Assembly: GCF_009870125.1 (NCBI RefSeq)
Contig: NC_046683.1
Span: forward strand, 61,023,869-61,087,868
Source: Drosophila pseudoobscura
Lineage: Eukaryota > Arthropoda > Insecta > Diptera > Drosophilidae
Direction: 5' to 3'
DNA: 64,000 nucleotides
The first letter of the stretch is position 1, and each line of letters begins with the position of its first letter. Below the pieces are notes generated by a model that had not been told where the DNA came from, searched no databases, and saw only the letters and a program-made list of their open reading frames with translations. A program made the position numbers and the translations under genes. Below are positions 1 through 10,331 of the stretch, one piece after another.

Positions 1-1740
1 TTCCAAAGGGGATTGGGGGATGGGGGGATGGGCAGGGGGAATGCTCTTACAATTTAAGCTGCCCCACCACATTGTTGCACATTTACTTTTTGCAGCACAC
101 TCGCATCAAGTCGAGCGCACAAGTTTCTCGATATATATTTGTGTGCCCTTCCCGCGGGGCCACTCCACGCTGCTCTCCGGCACTTTACCCCCGAATGTAT
201 GCTCTTCACCAGTCTCCGGCCTCCGGACAGCAGTTTCTCTATATAGAAAATCCTCCAAATATGCATTTCTGTGGCAAAGCCTGATTGATTGATTCGAGGT
301 ATTCGCTGGTTTGATCGGAAAGGGTATCTGCAGATCCCTCGCTCTCTTTCGCTCTCCGGTGCTCTGTAGTTTGTTTCTTTTTCGGTTTTTTTCTTACACT
401 TTTCAGCCATATTTTCATATTCTTGGGGTATGTATTTTTTTTGCAAGTTTTTTTCCTCCGGCTTCTCTTTCGTTATTGTTGTGGAAAAAGTTTTGCCCCA
501 CTCATAATTCCCGATTGCTCTTTTGTTCAATTGTAAATCTGGTTGAAGGAGGAGGGCCATCGGATGGTACCATGGGATTGTAGGGTTTGCAATGGGCTGG
601 GGATGGGGATGGGACTGGGAATGGGGATGCGATGCGATGCGGTTGCCAGTGGAAGCCTCCCAGTCCGCAGTTGTTTTACGGAACATTTACTCTGCGATTG
701 GATTCCTCTTCACTGGGTGGGGTGGTCCAAAGGGGCGGGGGGAGGGGCACCCTCTTCTCGGAGGCTCGGACTTGAACTCTGTCTCTATCTCCATCTCTCC
801 CTCTCGCTTTCGCTCTCTCGTGTACTTTTGTAGTCAAACGTCTGTTTTACGCTAATTGGAAAAGTTGCAAGTTTTTTCGCCCCCTCACCGCCTCACCCCC
901 TGTCGCCTCTGTCTGTTTTTAGAGAGGCACGCGTTGTGGGGGCAGAGTGGCAATGCCAGTGGCAAGAACAGGCCCGTGCGGTGTGTGGCTTTTATTGGAG
1001 GCAAATTGCTTAGAGCGATGCTTATTAGCAGCTGACACGGGCCTCATCATCAAAGTTCGGTCCAAAAAAAAAGCAATAATGAGAGACAAACGACGAGAAT
1101 TTCATACTTTTAAATTGGCCATTAGCCCGGATAAATGCTGGCGTGGCGTGCCGTGGCGTTCCAGCATCGCTGATAGGCGGTGGAGGCAATCTCTGCCGGC
1201 TCTCGACCCCCAAAAGAGGCCCAAAAGATGCCGAAAAGAGGCTGAGGAGTGGGACATAAGCCCTTGCATCCTGCTCTTGAGCTCTTTAGCTCCCCAGACC
1301 CCACAGCCCCACAGCCCCGCCCCCCAACCCCACAGCTCTTTGCTTGTAATTATAATAAACAGAAATGACTTTATATTTTGAAGGATGTTCTTGCATCCGT
1401 TGTTTGTTCGCCGCTCACCCGCCGCGCGGTGCCATTCAGCGTCAAGAGTTTTTAGTGGCTCGTTTGCCAGTGTGCCGTATGTGTGTGTGTCTGTGTGTGT
1501 GTGTGTGCCTGTGTGTGTGTGTGTGGGAGGCTTATGCGTGGAATAGTTCTTGCGATAAAGGAGATATGCCAGTGGCCAAGGCAGCAGCTCGTGGGAGGGT
1601 ATTTTCACATGAATCTGAGGCCATAATGTACTTAGCCAAAAGATATTATAAAATATATTTGTTTATGCAACAATCAGCTGATTTCTAAAAGTATTTTGGA
1701 ATGAATAAAGTCTTATTAAAGTTATAGGAAAACTCTAGTG
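1..1740. other. non-coding flank, no gene recognised
   Basis: I see no open frame with recognisable protein character here. The stretch has T-rich runs, GGGGATG-type repeats near 600-630 and a C-rich patch near 1300-1330. It most likely belongs to intergenic DNA, or to a long 5' intron of the downstream gene. An AATAAA-like hexamer near 1352 has no gene attached to it. Confidence 0.6.
1480..1526. repeat. (TG)n microsatellite, interrupted
   Basis: Three TG runs separated by CTG and CCTG interruptions. It is a common Drosophila dinucleotide repeat with no coding context. Confidence 0.9.
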
Positions 1741-1744
1741 GCGA

Positions 1745-1755
1745 AGGTCACACTA
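1745..1755 (+). promoter_or_regulatory. Ohler motif 1 (M1BP-type) core promoter element
   Basis: AGGTCACACTA matches the motif 1 consensus YGGTCACACTR at 10 of 11 positions, reading along the plus strand. Motif 1 normally marks dispersed housekeeping start sites in Drosophila. It sits in an AT-rich stretch (1,690-2,200) unlike the surrounding GC-rich DNA. No coding exon directly downstream could be identified, so it may be a chance match or a start site for an upstream cmpy leader or a non-coding transcript. Confidence 0.35.
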
Positions 1756-2325
1756 AATTTACGTATGTAAGTAGTACCATATGGGCATTTCCTTTCAGGT
1801 TTTACGTTTCTATCGCGTATTGAAATACTCAGTGTTCATTTTTCAAGCAGCTGACGCAGGTTACTGGCGTTAAGTTACATAAATTCCAGCGTAAAAAGTG
1901 AACTTTGGCTTTTTTTACTACGTTTTCAGATCAAAGTTCATGAAATTATACATCAATTGGTTAAGCTTTCAATAAATTTGGGAAATAATTTAGGGATTAA
2001 AGCACATATCTGTTTTATCTTTATAGAAATCTGTTTGTAATGACCTCTAATGTGATTTTGCAGGGTAGACATTTTGAAAGTCAAAACTCGACTGAAACTA
2101 GGCCCAAGGATACTACTATTTCTGCTCTTTCTACTGTCTTGCCCAACTAAATTCCCATCGAACAATTGTAAAACTATCCTGAAAACAGCGGAGAGAAAAT
2201 TTCCCTTGAACGCGTAGCGAACATCGCGTACTTTGGCACCGCATGAACCCAGTCGTGGGTGCTAGTGTGCGTGTGTTGTGGCTGATAACTCTGCCTTCCA
2301 GGCTCAACAGCCACTGCGCAAGCCC

Positions 2326-2352
<27 letters not shown>
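2326..2352. repeat. (GA)n tract, possible GAGA-factor sites
   Basis: A run of about 13 GA dinucleotides. Such tracts bind Trithorax-like (GAGA factor) and are enriched just upstream of paused Drosophila promoters. The CAACA-rich, leader-like DNA that begins about 250 bp downstream fits that position, but no start site can be fixed. Confidence 0.7.
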
Positions 2353-2359
<7 letters not shown>

Positions 2360-2569
2360 CTGACGCTCTCTCGGCAGCATTGGGATATTTTGTGCTTACA
2401 AATAACACAAACAAGAAATATCCCACGACGGGATAGCGACGGGCACGACTGTGCTGCCGCTGCCGCTGCCTGCGTTCTAACTGGCAAAAGGTCTAGGCGG
2501 CGATATCAACTAAGTTTAGTCTCTCGACTTAAATGGCCGCGTGCGGCAGACAAAAGCGCATGAAAAATT

Positions 2570-3300
2570 CATAAGATTTTGTGGCGGTCCGTTCCATCAT
2601 CATTCGTCGTCGTCAAACTAGTCGTCCTCGTCCTCGTCCTCGTCCACCTCCACATCGCTTTCGTTGTCGTAGCATTTCGTCAGAGAGTTGTGACAACAAC
2701 AATAGCAACAACAGCAACAGCAACAACAATTGAAAGGAAAGGAAAACCACAACGGCATAAAGAGCGACGACTACTCCTCCTGTGGCCCTAAACGTCTGTC
2801 ATTAGGTGTAACGAGGTGTGTGCGTGTGTGCATGTTTTTTGAGTGTGTATGTTTTTTTTTTTGAGTGTGTTACTGTATGCACATTTGAGCATTGGTAGTG
2901 TCACACCAGCGACAAGAAAGCACCAACAATACACAACACACAATATCGAATGCCCAATTGAAAGTGGTTGACAACCGACCAACCGACCAAAAAAAAAGAA
3001 AAACACAACTACAAATACAAATACTAACATTAAGTGTCCCCTGGCCAAAAGTGAGAGGCAGTAGTTGGCCAAAAAGTGCAGGCACCGAGCGAAATAACAA
3101 AAAACACATCAAGAGCCATAAAGCAAAAGTTGATTATTTTTCCATTGATTTCAAGGGAAAACCGTCAAAGGTGGCCCTCGAAGAGCAGTTACTACTACCG
3201 TTCGATGGGTGCTGTGCTGCCGGGGGGAGGGGTGGGCTGGACTGGGCTGGGCTGGGCTGGGCTGGGCGCTGGGGACATGCGAAGGGCGACAGGGACATCA
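2570..3300 (+). other. possible 5' leader exon region of cmpy
   Basis: The composition resembles a Drosophila 5' UTR: CAA/CAG-rich runs at 2,695-2,735, then A-rich text with AAAAACACA-type words to about 3,140. A TCATTC initiator match lies at 2,600-2,605, preceded by the GA tract, and the first confident downstream splice acceptor is at 4,503. The donor that would close this exon cannot be chosen with confidence. Direct evidence is limited to composition and position, so this is a weak inference. Confidence 0.3.
3242..3268. repeat. (GGGCT)n pentanucleotide repeat
   Basis: Five tandem GGGCT units within a G-rich run that starts near 3,220. A shorter copy of the same repeat occurs near 44,298. 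Confidence 0.85.
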
Positions 3301-4503
3301 AACGTTTAAATACAAATTAGTTTGGCATGTGTTTCCAGCAAATTTCATTTCACTCTCACTCGCCCTTGCTCCCTCTCTTTCGCACGCTGTCTCTTTCTTC
3401 CCTGTGTCCCTCTCTGGCGCTGTCTCCCTCTGGCTTTCAACAACTTTCGACGGCATGTGGCATACTTTTGGGGATTCGCTCAAATTAATTTCTGAAGTTT
3501 TTTGTATTTTTTTTGTGTCGGTTGTCGATTTTCGGTTGTTGCGTTTTTTTTGGTTTTTTGGTTTTTGGCCACGAGTTCATTTTCCACTCTCTGATTTTGG
3601 CCCCGAGCCCCCTCTCTCCCCTCTTTGCCCTCCTCCCCCACCTTGTTTTTTGGTTAATTAAGTCGAAATTTGTTGTTCCGATTGCATTTTGGAGCTGATC
3701 AATATCAAAAGTTAATGTTTATTAGAAGTCGAAACGAAACGAAACGAAGGGTCTGTGGGAGAGGGGATTTATTTATTATTTATTTTGTACTTTTTACGTT
3801 TGATAGGGAAAAAAATCCCCAAATATTCATGCCATTTTATTTGCCCCGAGAGTGGAAATATTCCAATGAAAATTGACATTTGTATGAAAATAAATATATC
3901 TCTCTAATGAATACAAAAGTGTTGGGTCGTCGTGGTTCGTATATTTTTTATTCGTATTTAAAATAAATATATATCCCATAAATTTTGATTAAATATGGGC
4001 CACATACAAAAGACTTTTCCATACATTTATGTACAATTTAAATCAAAGTGAATTCACTTTCGTTATTTTTTCTATTTAAAAGCCGAATGTTTCAATTGAA
4101 TATGGGTGTGTTTTTTGTCGTTTTACTATGCCATTTTTCTGCCAGTGTAGCTCCAATAGCTAGCAGAAATGTTGTATATTTTATATTCAATTAACTTTTT
4201 TTCTCATGGCAAGCATTTAAATTTCCATTTCCCGAACCAATTACAGCGCATTTTCCCAAATATATTTCTATTTAAATAAATTATGGCCAGAATATGGCAC
4301 TCTCAGATCAATTTCCCTTTTGGCAGCGCGATGAAATTTTAATGAAATTAGACGGCAAACCGATTTCCGCAAAACAACTTTTCAATTTTCAACAGGCGGA
4401 GGGGGACAAAAGGGCGTTCGAATGGGGAAGTGTTGGAGTGGGGGGAGTGGGAGTCCTAGTTTATGGCCTTTTAATCATTTAACAACGCTCTTGCCCTTTG
4501 CAG
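3301..4503 (+). other. probable intron upstream of first cmpy coding exon
   Basis: AT-rich non-coding DNA with pyrimidine stretches and no plausible open frame. It ends in a good acceptor: a pyrimidine-rich tract, then CCCTTTGCAG at 4,494-4,503. The matching donor upstream is not resolved. Confidence 0.45.
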
Positions 4504-4508
4504 TCAAC

Positions 4509-4658
4509 ATGCAAATTGCCTGCGTCGGACCCAGCACCGATCCCCATCCAAACGAGAGCACCAGCAGCCAGCACCGGAGCCAGAGCCAGAGCCAGCATCC
4601 GCATCTGCAGAAGCAGGAGCAGGACCCGCAGCAAAAGCACAATAAAAATTGCCTATAA
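4509..4658 (+). CDS. upstream ORF in cmpy leader, 49 codons
   Basis: An ATG five bases after the acceptor at 4,503 opens a 49-codon frame rich in Ser, Gln and His, ending in TAA at 4,656-4,658. The next three bases are an ATG in the same frame, which opens the longest version of the cmpy coding sequence. The stop and the next start are therefore directly adjacent, so termination-reinitiation or stop readthrough could couple them. Low-complexity composition argues against an independent protein. It may be a regulatory uORF or simply leader sequence. Confidence 0.35.
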   Translation: MQIACVGPSTDPHPNESTSSQHRSQSQSQHPHLQKQEQDPQQKHNKNCL

Positions 4659-4850
4659 ATGGGCGGAAGAGCAAAAGGAAGTGGAAAAGGAAGGCAGGAC
4701 GGTCGTTCGCTGGATGTGGGGGCCATGGATATACGCACAAGGACAACAGTAGGAGGAGAAGAGCCAGCAGTAGCAGAACCCCACCGAATGGGGGGAGCAG
4801 GCCAGGGAGGAGTCAAACAGTACAACAAAGCCAACAAACTTCCGCATAGG

Positions 4851-7800
4851 ATGCGCCGGAACGGAAGCTATTTTGGCCGCCTGAACGTGAGCGTGTTCCT
4901 CATCTACTTGTGGTGCTATCTGCTGCTGATAATGGCCGCATCTGGCGGCAGCAACAATGTGGTGAACGGCCTCAAATGCTACTGCAATCCGAAGGAATGC
5001 GATGTAATACGCTCGCTCGACTGCCCCGGCAAGGGCCTGATGCTCTGGGATCCATGCAAGTAAGTGGATACTTAGCCACCCCACCACCGCACCATCCGCA
5101 TTCCCCCCCACCCCCCACCCCCCACAAAATATTATCTCATTCGGTGGTGCGTGTGGGCGTGCGTCCGGGGGTGCGGTTCTGTGGCTGGGTGGTCCGAAGC
5201 CTCTTAATTATATGATTATCCAAAAAGCAGTGCGTTCCAGGACTCCCTTTCGATGCTGGTTTTTGCCTTTAAAACCATGCAGTCGGAATGTGGGCCGGCG
5301 TTAATGAGATTTCAAAGATTTCTTGCTGGAAATCTGTACCATACGATGGACAAAGAACTCTTAGATACATATGTAGTTGGCTATAAACTTTATTCGTAGT
5401 TTAGAAGGGAACACTTTTTTGTTTTGTTTCATTTATTAGCAGATTTAAATGGAATCTCAGTATATATTCCCCAAGAGCTTTAGAGTCTTGTGTTTTATTG
5501 CATAACCTTCCCATCCTGAGTATTAAAAACTCTGTCTTATGAGTGTTTGTGTATCTATAACAGCTACAACAGCCAACCAACTCGAAGAAAAAATAAAATA
5601 TGCCCAAAATCTATCAAGCAAAGCTGGATTTTTGTTTCTTACTAAATTAAGAACACTTGAAAACGAGTGAAAATATTCATTTTGTAGAGCTTTTGCTGCA
5701 ACATAGCCAGTCACATGGCTGGGTATCGTACTTACTGCTTAAGGATTAGGCATTTAAAATTTAAAATGCAGAGTAAAAACTCTAGGACTATTCAAAAGTT
5801 ATTGGCAAAAGCTTGGTGTTATTTAAATGCCAAAATTTGAACAAAAGAGGGTTTTTTGAAGCACAACGGATGTACAGCGGATCTGCTTGGATCTGCTTGG
5901 ATCTCCTTAGATATGCTTGGATCTGCTTTCATCTGCTTGGATCTTCTATGATCTGCTTGGATATACTTTAATCTGCGTGGATCTGCTTGGATCTGCTTTG
6001 ATCTGCTTCAAAATTGATCAAAATATACCAAAAAGATGAAAAAGAACACCTTTCGGCTTTGCTTTCGCTTCATTTAGAAGATGCTTTTGGCCTGTTTTGG
6101 AGTTTCAAGTGATGTGTAGAACACACCGAGGCTAATTACCAGTAATACAGTTACGCGAATGATGTCTCACCATTCTTGAAATGCCAATCCATGGGTCACG
6201 TACACTCCTTCGGCGTTCTCCTTCAGCATTCGCATTCGCGTCACGCAACCACGCTAAACCCCCGATTCAATTGAGGGTGTTAACTAATTGTTAACGCTTA
6301 TCGAAGCCCAGTCAGAATCGAATCAATTGCCACTGGGATTCATTTAGGCTAGTAGGATACCTACCTAATATGCACTCTAATTTATGTATGTATATTCATC
6401 TATTCCATTCACAGATGTTGTCGCATCTGCGCCAAGACCTTGGGCGAATCCTGCGGCGGTCCCGGCGGTTTTTCCGGCCAATGTGAGCCGCCCCTGCAGT
6501 GTGTGACCAAGCTGCCCATTAGCAGCGGTCTGGGCGTGTGCATGGGTGAGTATTCCACGGGGCCACAGAGCCCAGAAAGGGTGGTGGAGGGAGGGGAGCA
6601 TAAAAACAGCAGGGGGGCTACGGGTTATGGGTTATGGGCTCTTTCGCATATGTATTTAGTCGCATCCATTATGCAGTAACATCACGTATTATAGACCAGC
6701 TCGCCCTCCAATAATATATCCGCATACACCTCCGCTCGCTTTAGCAGCCGCGTCCGCACTTGCCACTTGGCCTGTGGCGCGCTGGGCGGGAACTCGTCCG
6801 ATCGGAATGTATAGTTGCGTATCTCGTACAGTTTTCCCTGCATAATGCGAGCATAATGGTGGGCATCAGTTCGGTGTTCGAGGGCTTCTTGGTGTAGTTT
6901 GTGTTTTGTGTTCCGTGTCTGGGTGCAGAATTAGTCGTAATGCGCCCCGGGGGCAGCTTGGGCGATGCGGTGCGATGTGCGATGGAATTTGGGTTGAAAT
7001 TTGAAATAAAACAGAGAATACAGAGCAAACAGAGGGAAGAGACTGAACAGAACATCGTACTGGTAGGTAGCTGCAGAATGTCGATGCTGAATTTTGACAA
7101 ATATTTACTTTTATTTATTGAAAAGTTATTTTGTGCAAACGAAAATATTTGTCTTTGTTCGAGACTTTCGAGCGGGGCGGTAGGGGGTCGGAAGTTTCGA
7201 TTAGTTAAATAGTTTTCCCAGCACACATTTGCCTCTGTTTCAACTCAACTCAAATCAAATCAAATCAACTCATCGCACACACGTCGCACAGTACGCACCT
7301 TGAGCATTGGACATCCCGAGGGGAGATTGGTGAACGTCTTGAAGCGCCTGAAGAGCTTGCCCAGGATATTGTTCTCGTACATGGCGCCCAAGTACTTGCA
7401 GCCGTCCATCTTGAGGCTCGCCACGTTCATGCGGGTGTTGTCCTTCTTGAACAGGTCGAACGTCGATTGTATCTCGAAGTTCTGGAAGGTTTCGCTCAGG
7501 TTTAGGCGCGCCGCTATTATGGGTGTTCTCTTCCGATGCAGGACGCAGGCCATCTCATTGACCGCCGACTCTTTCACGGCGCGGCACTTCAAACTGTTCA
7601 GAACGATCTCATAGTTGTTCTATGGGAATCGTAGAAGGGATTACACTTTGCTCTTTGCTCTCCTTTCGATGACGACGAACAAACCCTGGCGTGTCCCAGT
7701 TCCAGTATGAAGAAGCCAATGGCAAGACGAGCAAACAACATCCTTTTATATCCGTTCGCAGTACGCACTAAGCGGAGTTTGTTCAGCGACGCACTCCTTA

Positions 7801-8363
7801 TATAGTGGGCCGTAATTTTAATTTAAATTGAACGCTTTACGGTACAGTAATCGCTGTTAATGCGCTGCCACAATCAAAAGTTCATTTCAAGCCTTAACGA
7901 ACATTTAATGTGTGTATTAATCCCCGCATTTGCATCGATTGGGCGGCCACTATTAAATGGGGCTTAATTTCTGCGCAGATTTGCAACACCTGACCGCCCT
8001 GACCTCCTCGCATGACAACTGTACCGAGGCGGAGTCCATTGTCTTGCAGCCGGGCTGCGAGATCACCAACAAGCGCTGCCAGTGCTGGCCCATCATGCGC
8101 ACCTGTCTCAGCGAGCTATCCAGCGACGGGGCATCCCCCAATGACTCACGTTGGCACTTCAAGAACTTGGAGGTAAGCAAAGCACTCCCACGGTGATATG
8201 GTATTCATACAAGCTTGTCTACTGGTTACAGGACTGCCAGTTGAATTTGCAAAATCTCATCAAACTCGAGCTGGAATTCGATGGAGACTACAAAATCTCA
8301 CCGAGCAAATTCACCTACAAAAAGCTCCGCAGAAAGCGAAAGTCCTTGAGGAAACGCATGTGA
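4851..8363 (+). CDS. cmpy: crimpy-like CRIM1-family cysteine-rich BMP modulator (4 coding exons)
   Basis: Join 4851-5059, 6415-6545, 7979-8172, 8232-8363, giving 221 aa. All three introns have GT...AG ends and keep frame (phases 2, 1 and 0). The chosen start is followed by MRR and a hydrophobic run at residues 13-29 that reads as a signal peptide or signal anchor. Residues 42-112 form an IGFBP-N-like cysteine domain: CYCNPKEC, then CCRIC (71-75), ESCGG and CEPPLQC. Residues 129-155 (NCTEAE, PGCEI, RCQCWPIMRTC) match the region after that domain in vertebrate CRIM1. The C-terminus is strongly basic. From memory, Drosophila crimpy (CG13253) is a CRIM1 relative that binds the BMP Gbb in motoneurons, and it lies near kni. 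In-frame ATGs at 4,725 and 4,659 would add 42 or 64 residues and make the hydrophobic run an internal membrane anchor. Family assignment is firm; the symbol and start are less so. Confidence 0.78.
5060..6414 (+). other. cmpy intron 1
   Basis: Begins GTAAGT at 5,060 after codon phase 2 and ends TTCACAG at 6,414. The 5' part is C-rich (5,090-5,130) and the remainder AT-rich. It contains the 10-bp tandem repeat listed separately and no gene that I can recognise on either strand. Confidence 0.85.
5879..6008. repeat. 10-bp tandem repeat, 13 units of GGATCTGCTT
   Basis: Thirteen consecutive 10-base units with consensus GGATCTGCTT and no insertions or deletions. Individual units differ at one to four positions (for example AGATATGCTT and GGATATACTT). 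The period is close to one turn of the DNA helix, so the repeated base steps fall on one face. It lies in cmpy intron 1. Confidence 0.95.
6682..7741 (-). CDS. DUF1091-family small secreted protein, nested in cmpy intron 2
   Basis: Minus-strand join 7741-7685, 7619-7299, 6837-6682, giving 177 aa with both introns in phase 0 (65 and 461 bp, GT...AG). The first exon is essentially a signal peptide (MLFARLAIGFFILELGHA). The mature part begins NNYEIVLNSLKC. The middle carries KMDGCKYLG, then NLPSGCPMLKG across the second junction, and the end is GKLYEIRNYTF, followed by an Arg/Lys-rich stretch and GELVYNT. The Lys-Cys near the start, the internal Cys-Lys, the SGCPMLKG motif and the length of about 180 aa are typical of the large insect DUF1091 family. 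The role of most members is unknown; some have been linked to MD-2-like lipid binding or chemosensory tissue. I do not recognise the specific orthologue. Every splice site is canonical and no frame is broken, so the gene looks intact. Confidence 0.82.
7797..7804 (-). promoter_or_regulatory. TATA box of the nested DUF1091 gene
   Basis: On the minus strand this reads TATATAAG and lies 56 bp before the start codon. It would place transcription start near 7,773 and leave a leader of about 30 nt. A second TATAAAA word directly abuts the ATG (7,744-7,751) but is too close to act as the promoter for this start codon. Confidence 0.5.
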
Positions 8364-8690
8364 GCCAGTCCAGCCACTGGAATACACAACAACAATCTCC
8401 AACAATAGCACAACTAATGATCCCCTTAATCCCTTTCAGCATCATCTTGGACGATTGAGGGCCACACTCAGAAAGCCATATGTAACGTCCTCTCTCTCTA
8501 TTGTATGTTCTCCGAAAAACTCAGCAAAAACCAAACGAAAGATCTTGTACAGATAGTATGCTTACTTCTAAATGATAATATGGCTATTATAAATACCAAT
8601 ACATATACATACATAAATACCTATACATATACAAAGGGGAAATGCATACATATTAATAGTGAAATAAAGCATTTGTATGTGTATCCCAAG
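8364..8690 (+). other. cmpy 3' UTR
   Basis: Follows the TGA at 8,361-8,363. It is AT-rich with ACATA repeats and ends after the AATAAA hexamer at 8,663-8,668. The DNA from there to about 8,945 is AT-rich with further AATAAA-like words (near 8,790-8,801) and no other feature, so a longer 3' end is possible. Confidence 0.65.
8663..8668 (+). terminator. cmpy polyadenylation signal
   Basis: A canonical AATAAA 300 bp after the stop codon, followed by a T/G-rich stretch typical of the downstream element. Confidence 0.6.
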
Positions 8691-8949
8691 ACATTTGTTA
8701 CTTTATTGCGCGCAATTTTTCCTAAAGAACTAACGAACTAAAAATCCCCTCAACCAAAATACATGCCTACATACCATGAATACATAAACAATAAACAATA
8801 AATTAAACACACACACACTTACATAAGTATATGTATGTGCTGTTGCTTTACAAATAATGTTGCAAATAATAAGTGAATAATTAAGTAACAAACAAAAGAA
8901 TGACATTTGTTTCAATTTGAATTTGATTTGAAAACATTACGTTACTTTA

Positions 8950-9310
8950 ACGTATTTTGTAACGTAAGGCTCTGTTAACAGTCAAGCAATGAGCGCGCTT
9001 AACAGCCCGCAACTGCTTAGCAGTGTAACAGCTAACAGTGCACTGTAATAGACCTACGAAACGTTGAGTAACTAAACCTTTGAAAAAAATATCAAGGCTA
9101 GGGTTAATCTGTACACAATTCATTTCCAATTAATCAGAGCGACTGTCCTGACTACAAAAAATGCATACGACACACAAATCTGTCGACAGCCAGTAGAAAA
9201 AAACAATTTAATTGCATGTAGGAATAACAGCCCGCGAACTGTAACAGCTTAACAGCTGTAGCGCTATAACAGCGTAACAGCCAGCTGTGGCAACGTAACA
9301 GAGGAGTCAA
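8950..9310. repeat. TAACAG-rich array, left side of the repeat block
   Basis: TAACAG or GTAACAG words recur irregularly in two clusters (about 8,975-9,050 and 9,227-9,301). The text GCACTGTAATAG at 9,040-9,051 and AGCGCTATAACAGC at 9,260-9,273 both recur exactly in the similar array at 12,847-12,870. A related 26-bp stretch (GA-rich, then CCTGA(C/T)TACAAAAA) appears near 9,137 and again near 9,428, so this piece is itself internally duplicated. The family is probably a small non-autonomous element; I cannot name it. Confidence 0.7.
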
Positions 9311-9539
9311 TGAATTGCAGCATACTTTTCGGTGGCGCTGAACAATTTTCATTTGAATTAAATTTCCAACTAACGTCTCGAAGCTATATCCTTATAGTCC
9401 TTGATACCGATTTAGTTTTAAACGATGAGGGCGATTATCCTGATTACAAAAAGGTTTAGCACCTCCAGATCGGACAAGAAATAGCAGAGATGGACATGTC
9501 GAAATGACAAAATAAATGGCAATAATTAAAATACGCTAT

Positions 9540-10310
9540 CTCTCGGCTATTTAGCGGCTGAGCTGGTAGTGGCATGTCCTTCCGGGGTCCTTCCTTGAAT
9601 ACCAACGATCCGGCACATTCCGCCGATGGCGATGAGGCGTGGAAGGCCCTGATCATAGCATTCAGAAAAACCAGTATTTTCATGATGTGCAAATCGGCAT
9701 CTTTGGAAGGCTATATCTCAGAGAAACAGGGCCAGATCGGCAAAGGACCGACTCTCCCAGGATCGTGGGGACCCAGCCTCTCGATTGGCACCAAAATCTC
9801 GACTAAAAAAAGGGGGCCGATTTTTGGCAAATTCAATGATGTAACCATCATGAATTTTGGCGAAAATCGTGATCTAATCGATGTCCTTTTTTCTGATGCC
9901 AATCGGTTGGCAGGACCCTCCCGATCACAAAAAGGCATGCCACGCCCCGATCGGCTTCCGTATAGCTGAGATATAGCTTGCAGAAAAAACCAGTATTTTC
10001 ATAATGTGCAAATCGCAATCTTTGGAAGGCTATATCTCAGCTAAATAGGGCCAGATCGGCGAAGGACCTGCCTTCCCAGGACCTTTTGGATCCAGCCTGT
10101 CGATTGGCACCAAAATCTCGACTAAAAAAAGGGGGCCGATTTTTGGCAAATTGGATGATGTAACCATCATGATTTTTGGCGAAAATCGTGATGGAAGGGA
10201 TGTCCTTTTTTCCGGTGCCAATCGATTGGCAGGACCCTCCCGATCACAAAAAGGCATGCCACGCCCCGACCGGCCCATAAACAGTCGAGATATAGCAAAA
10301 GAAAATTTTC
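9540..10310. mobile_element. 319-bp tandem repeat of an uncharacterised dispersed element
   Basis: Two long similar units lie head to tail: CCAGTATTTT occurs at 9,671 and again at 9,990, a period of 319 bp. Both units carry GGAAGGCTATATCTCAG, GGCACCAAAATCTCGACT and GGCATGCCACGCCCCGA. A shorter, more diverged stretch of the same vocabulary precedes them (9,540-9,665). Open frames run through the units but show no protein family and change little between copies, as expected for repeat DNA. The style matches repeats I associate with obscura-group genomes; the name is unknown. Confidence 0.75.
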
Positions 10311-10331
10311 GAACTAAGTCCGACGGCAAGC

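Larger units (their letters stand above)
6546..7978 (+). other. cmpy intron 2, host of a nested antisense gene
   Basis: Starts GTGAGT at 6,546 and ends TGCGCAG at 7,978, interrupting a Gly/Asp codon (phase 1). The minus strand of this intron contains a complete three-exon gene from 7,741 down to 6,682. The flanking parts (6,546-6,680 and 7,810-7,978) show nothing else. Confidence 0.85.

Noticed and set aside
7744..7751. TATAAAA next to the nested gene ATG as its promoter
   Set aside because: It directly abuts the start codon. The TATATAAG 56 bp upstream is at a workable distance instead.
9574..9969. 131-codon frame in the 319-bp repeat as a gene
   Set aside because: The same text recurs in the next repeat unit and in the antisense frame. 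It belongs to repeat DNA, not to a host gene.
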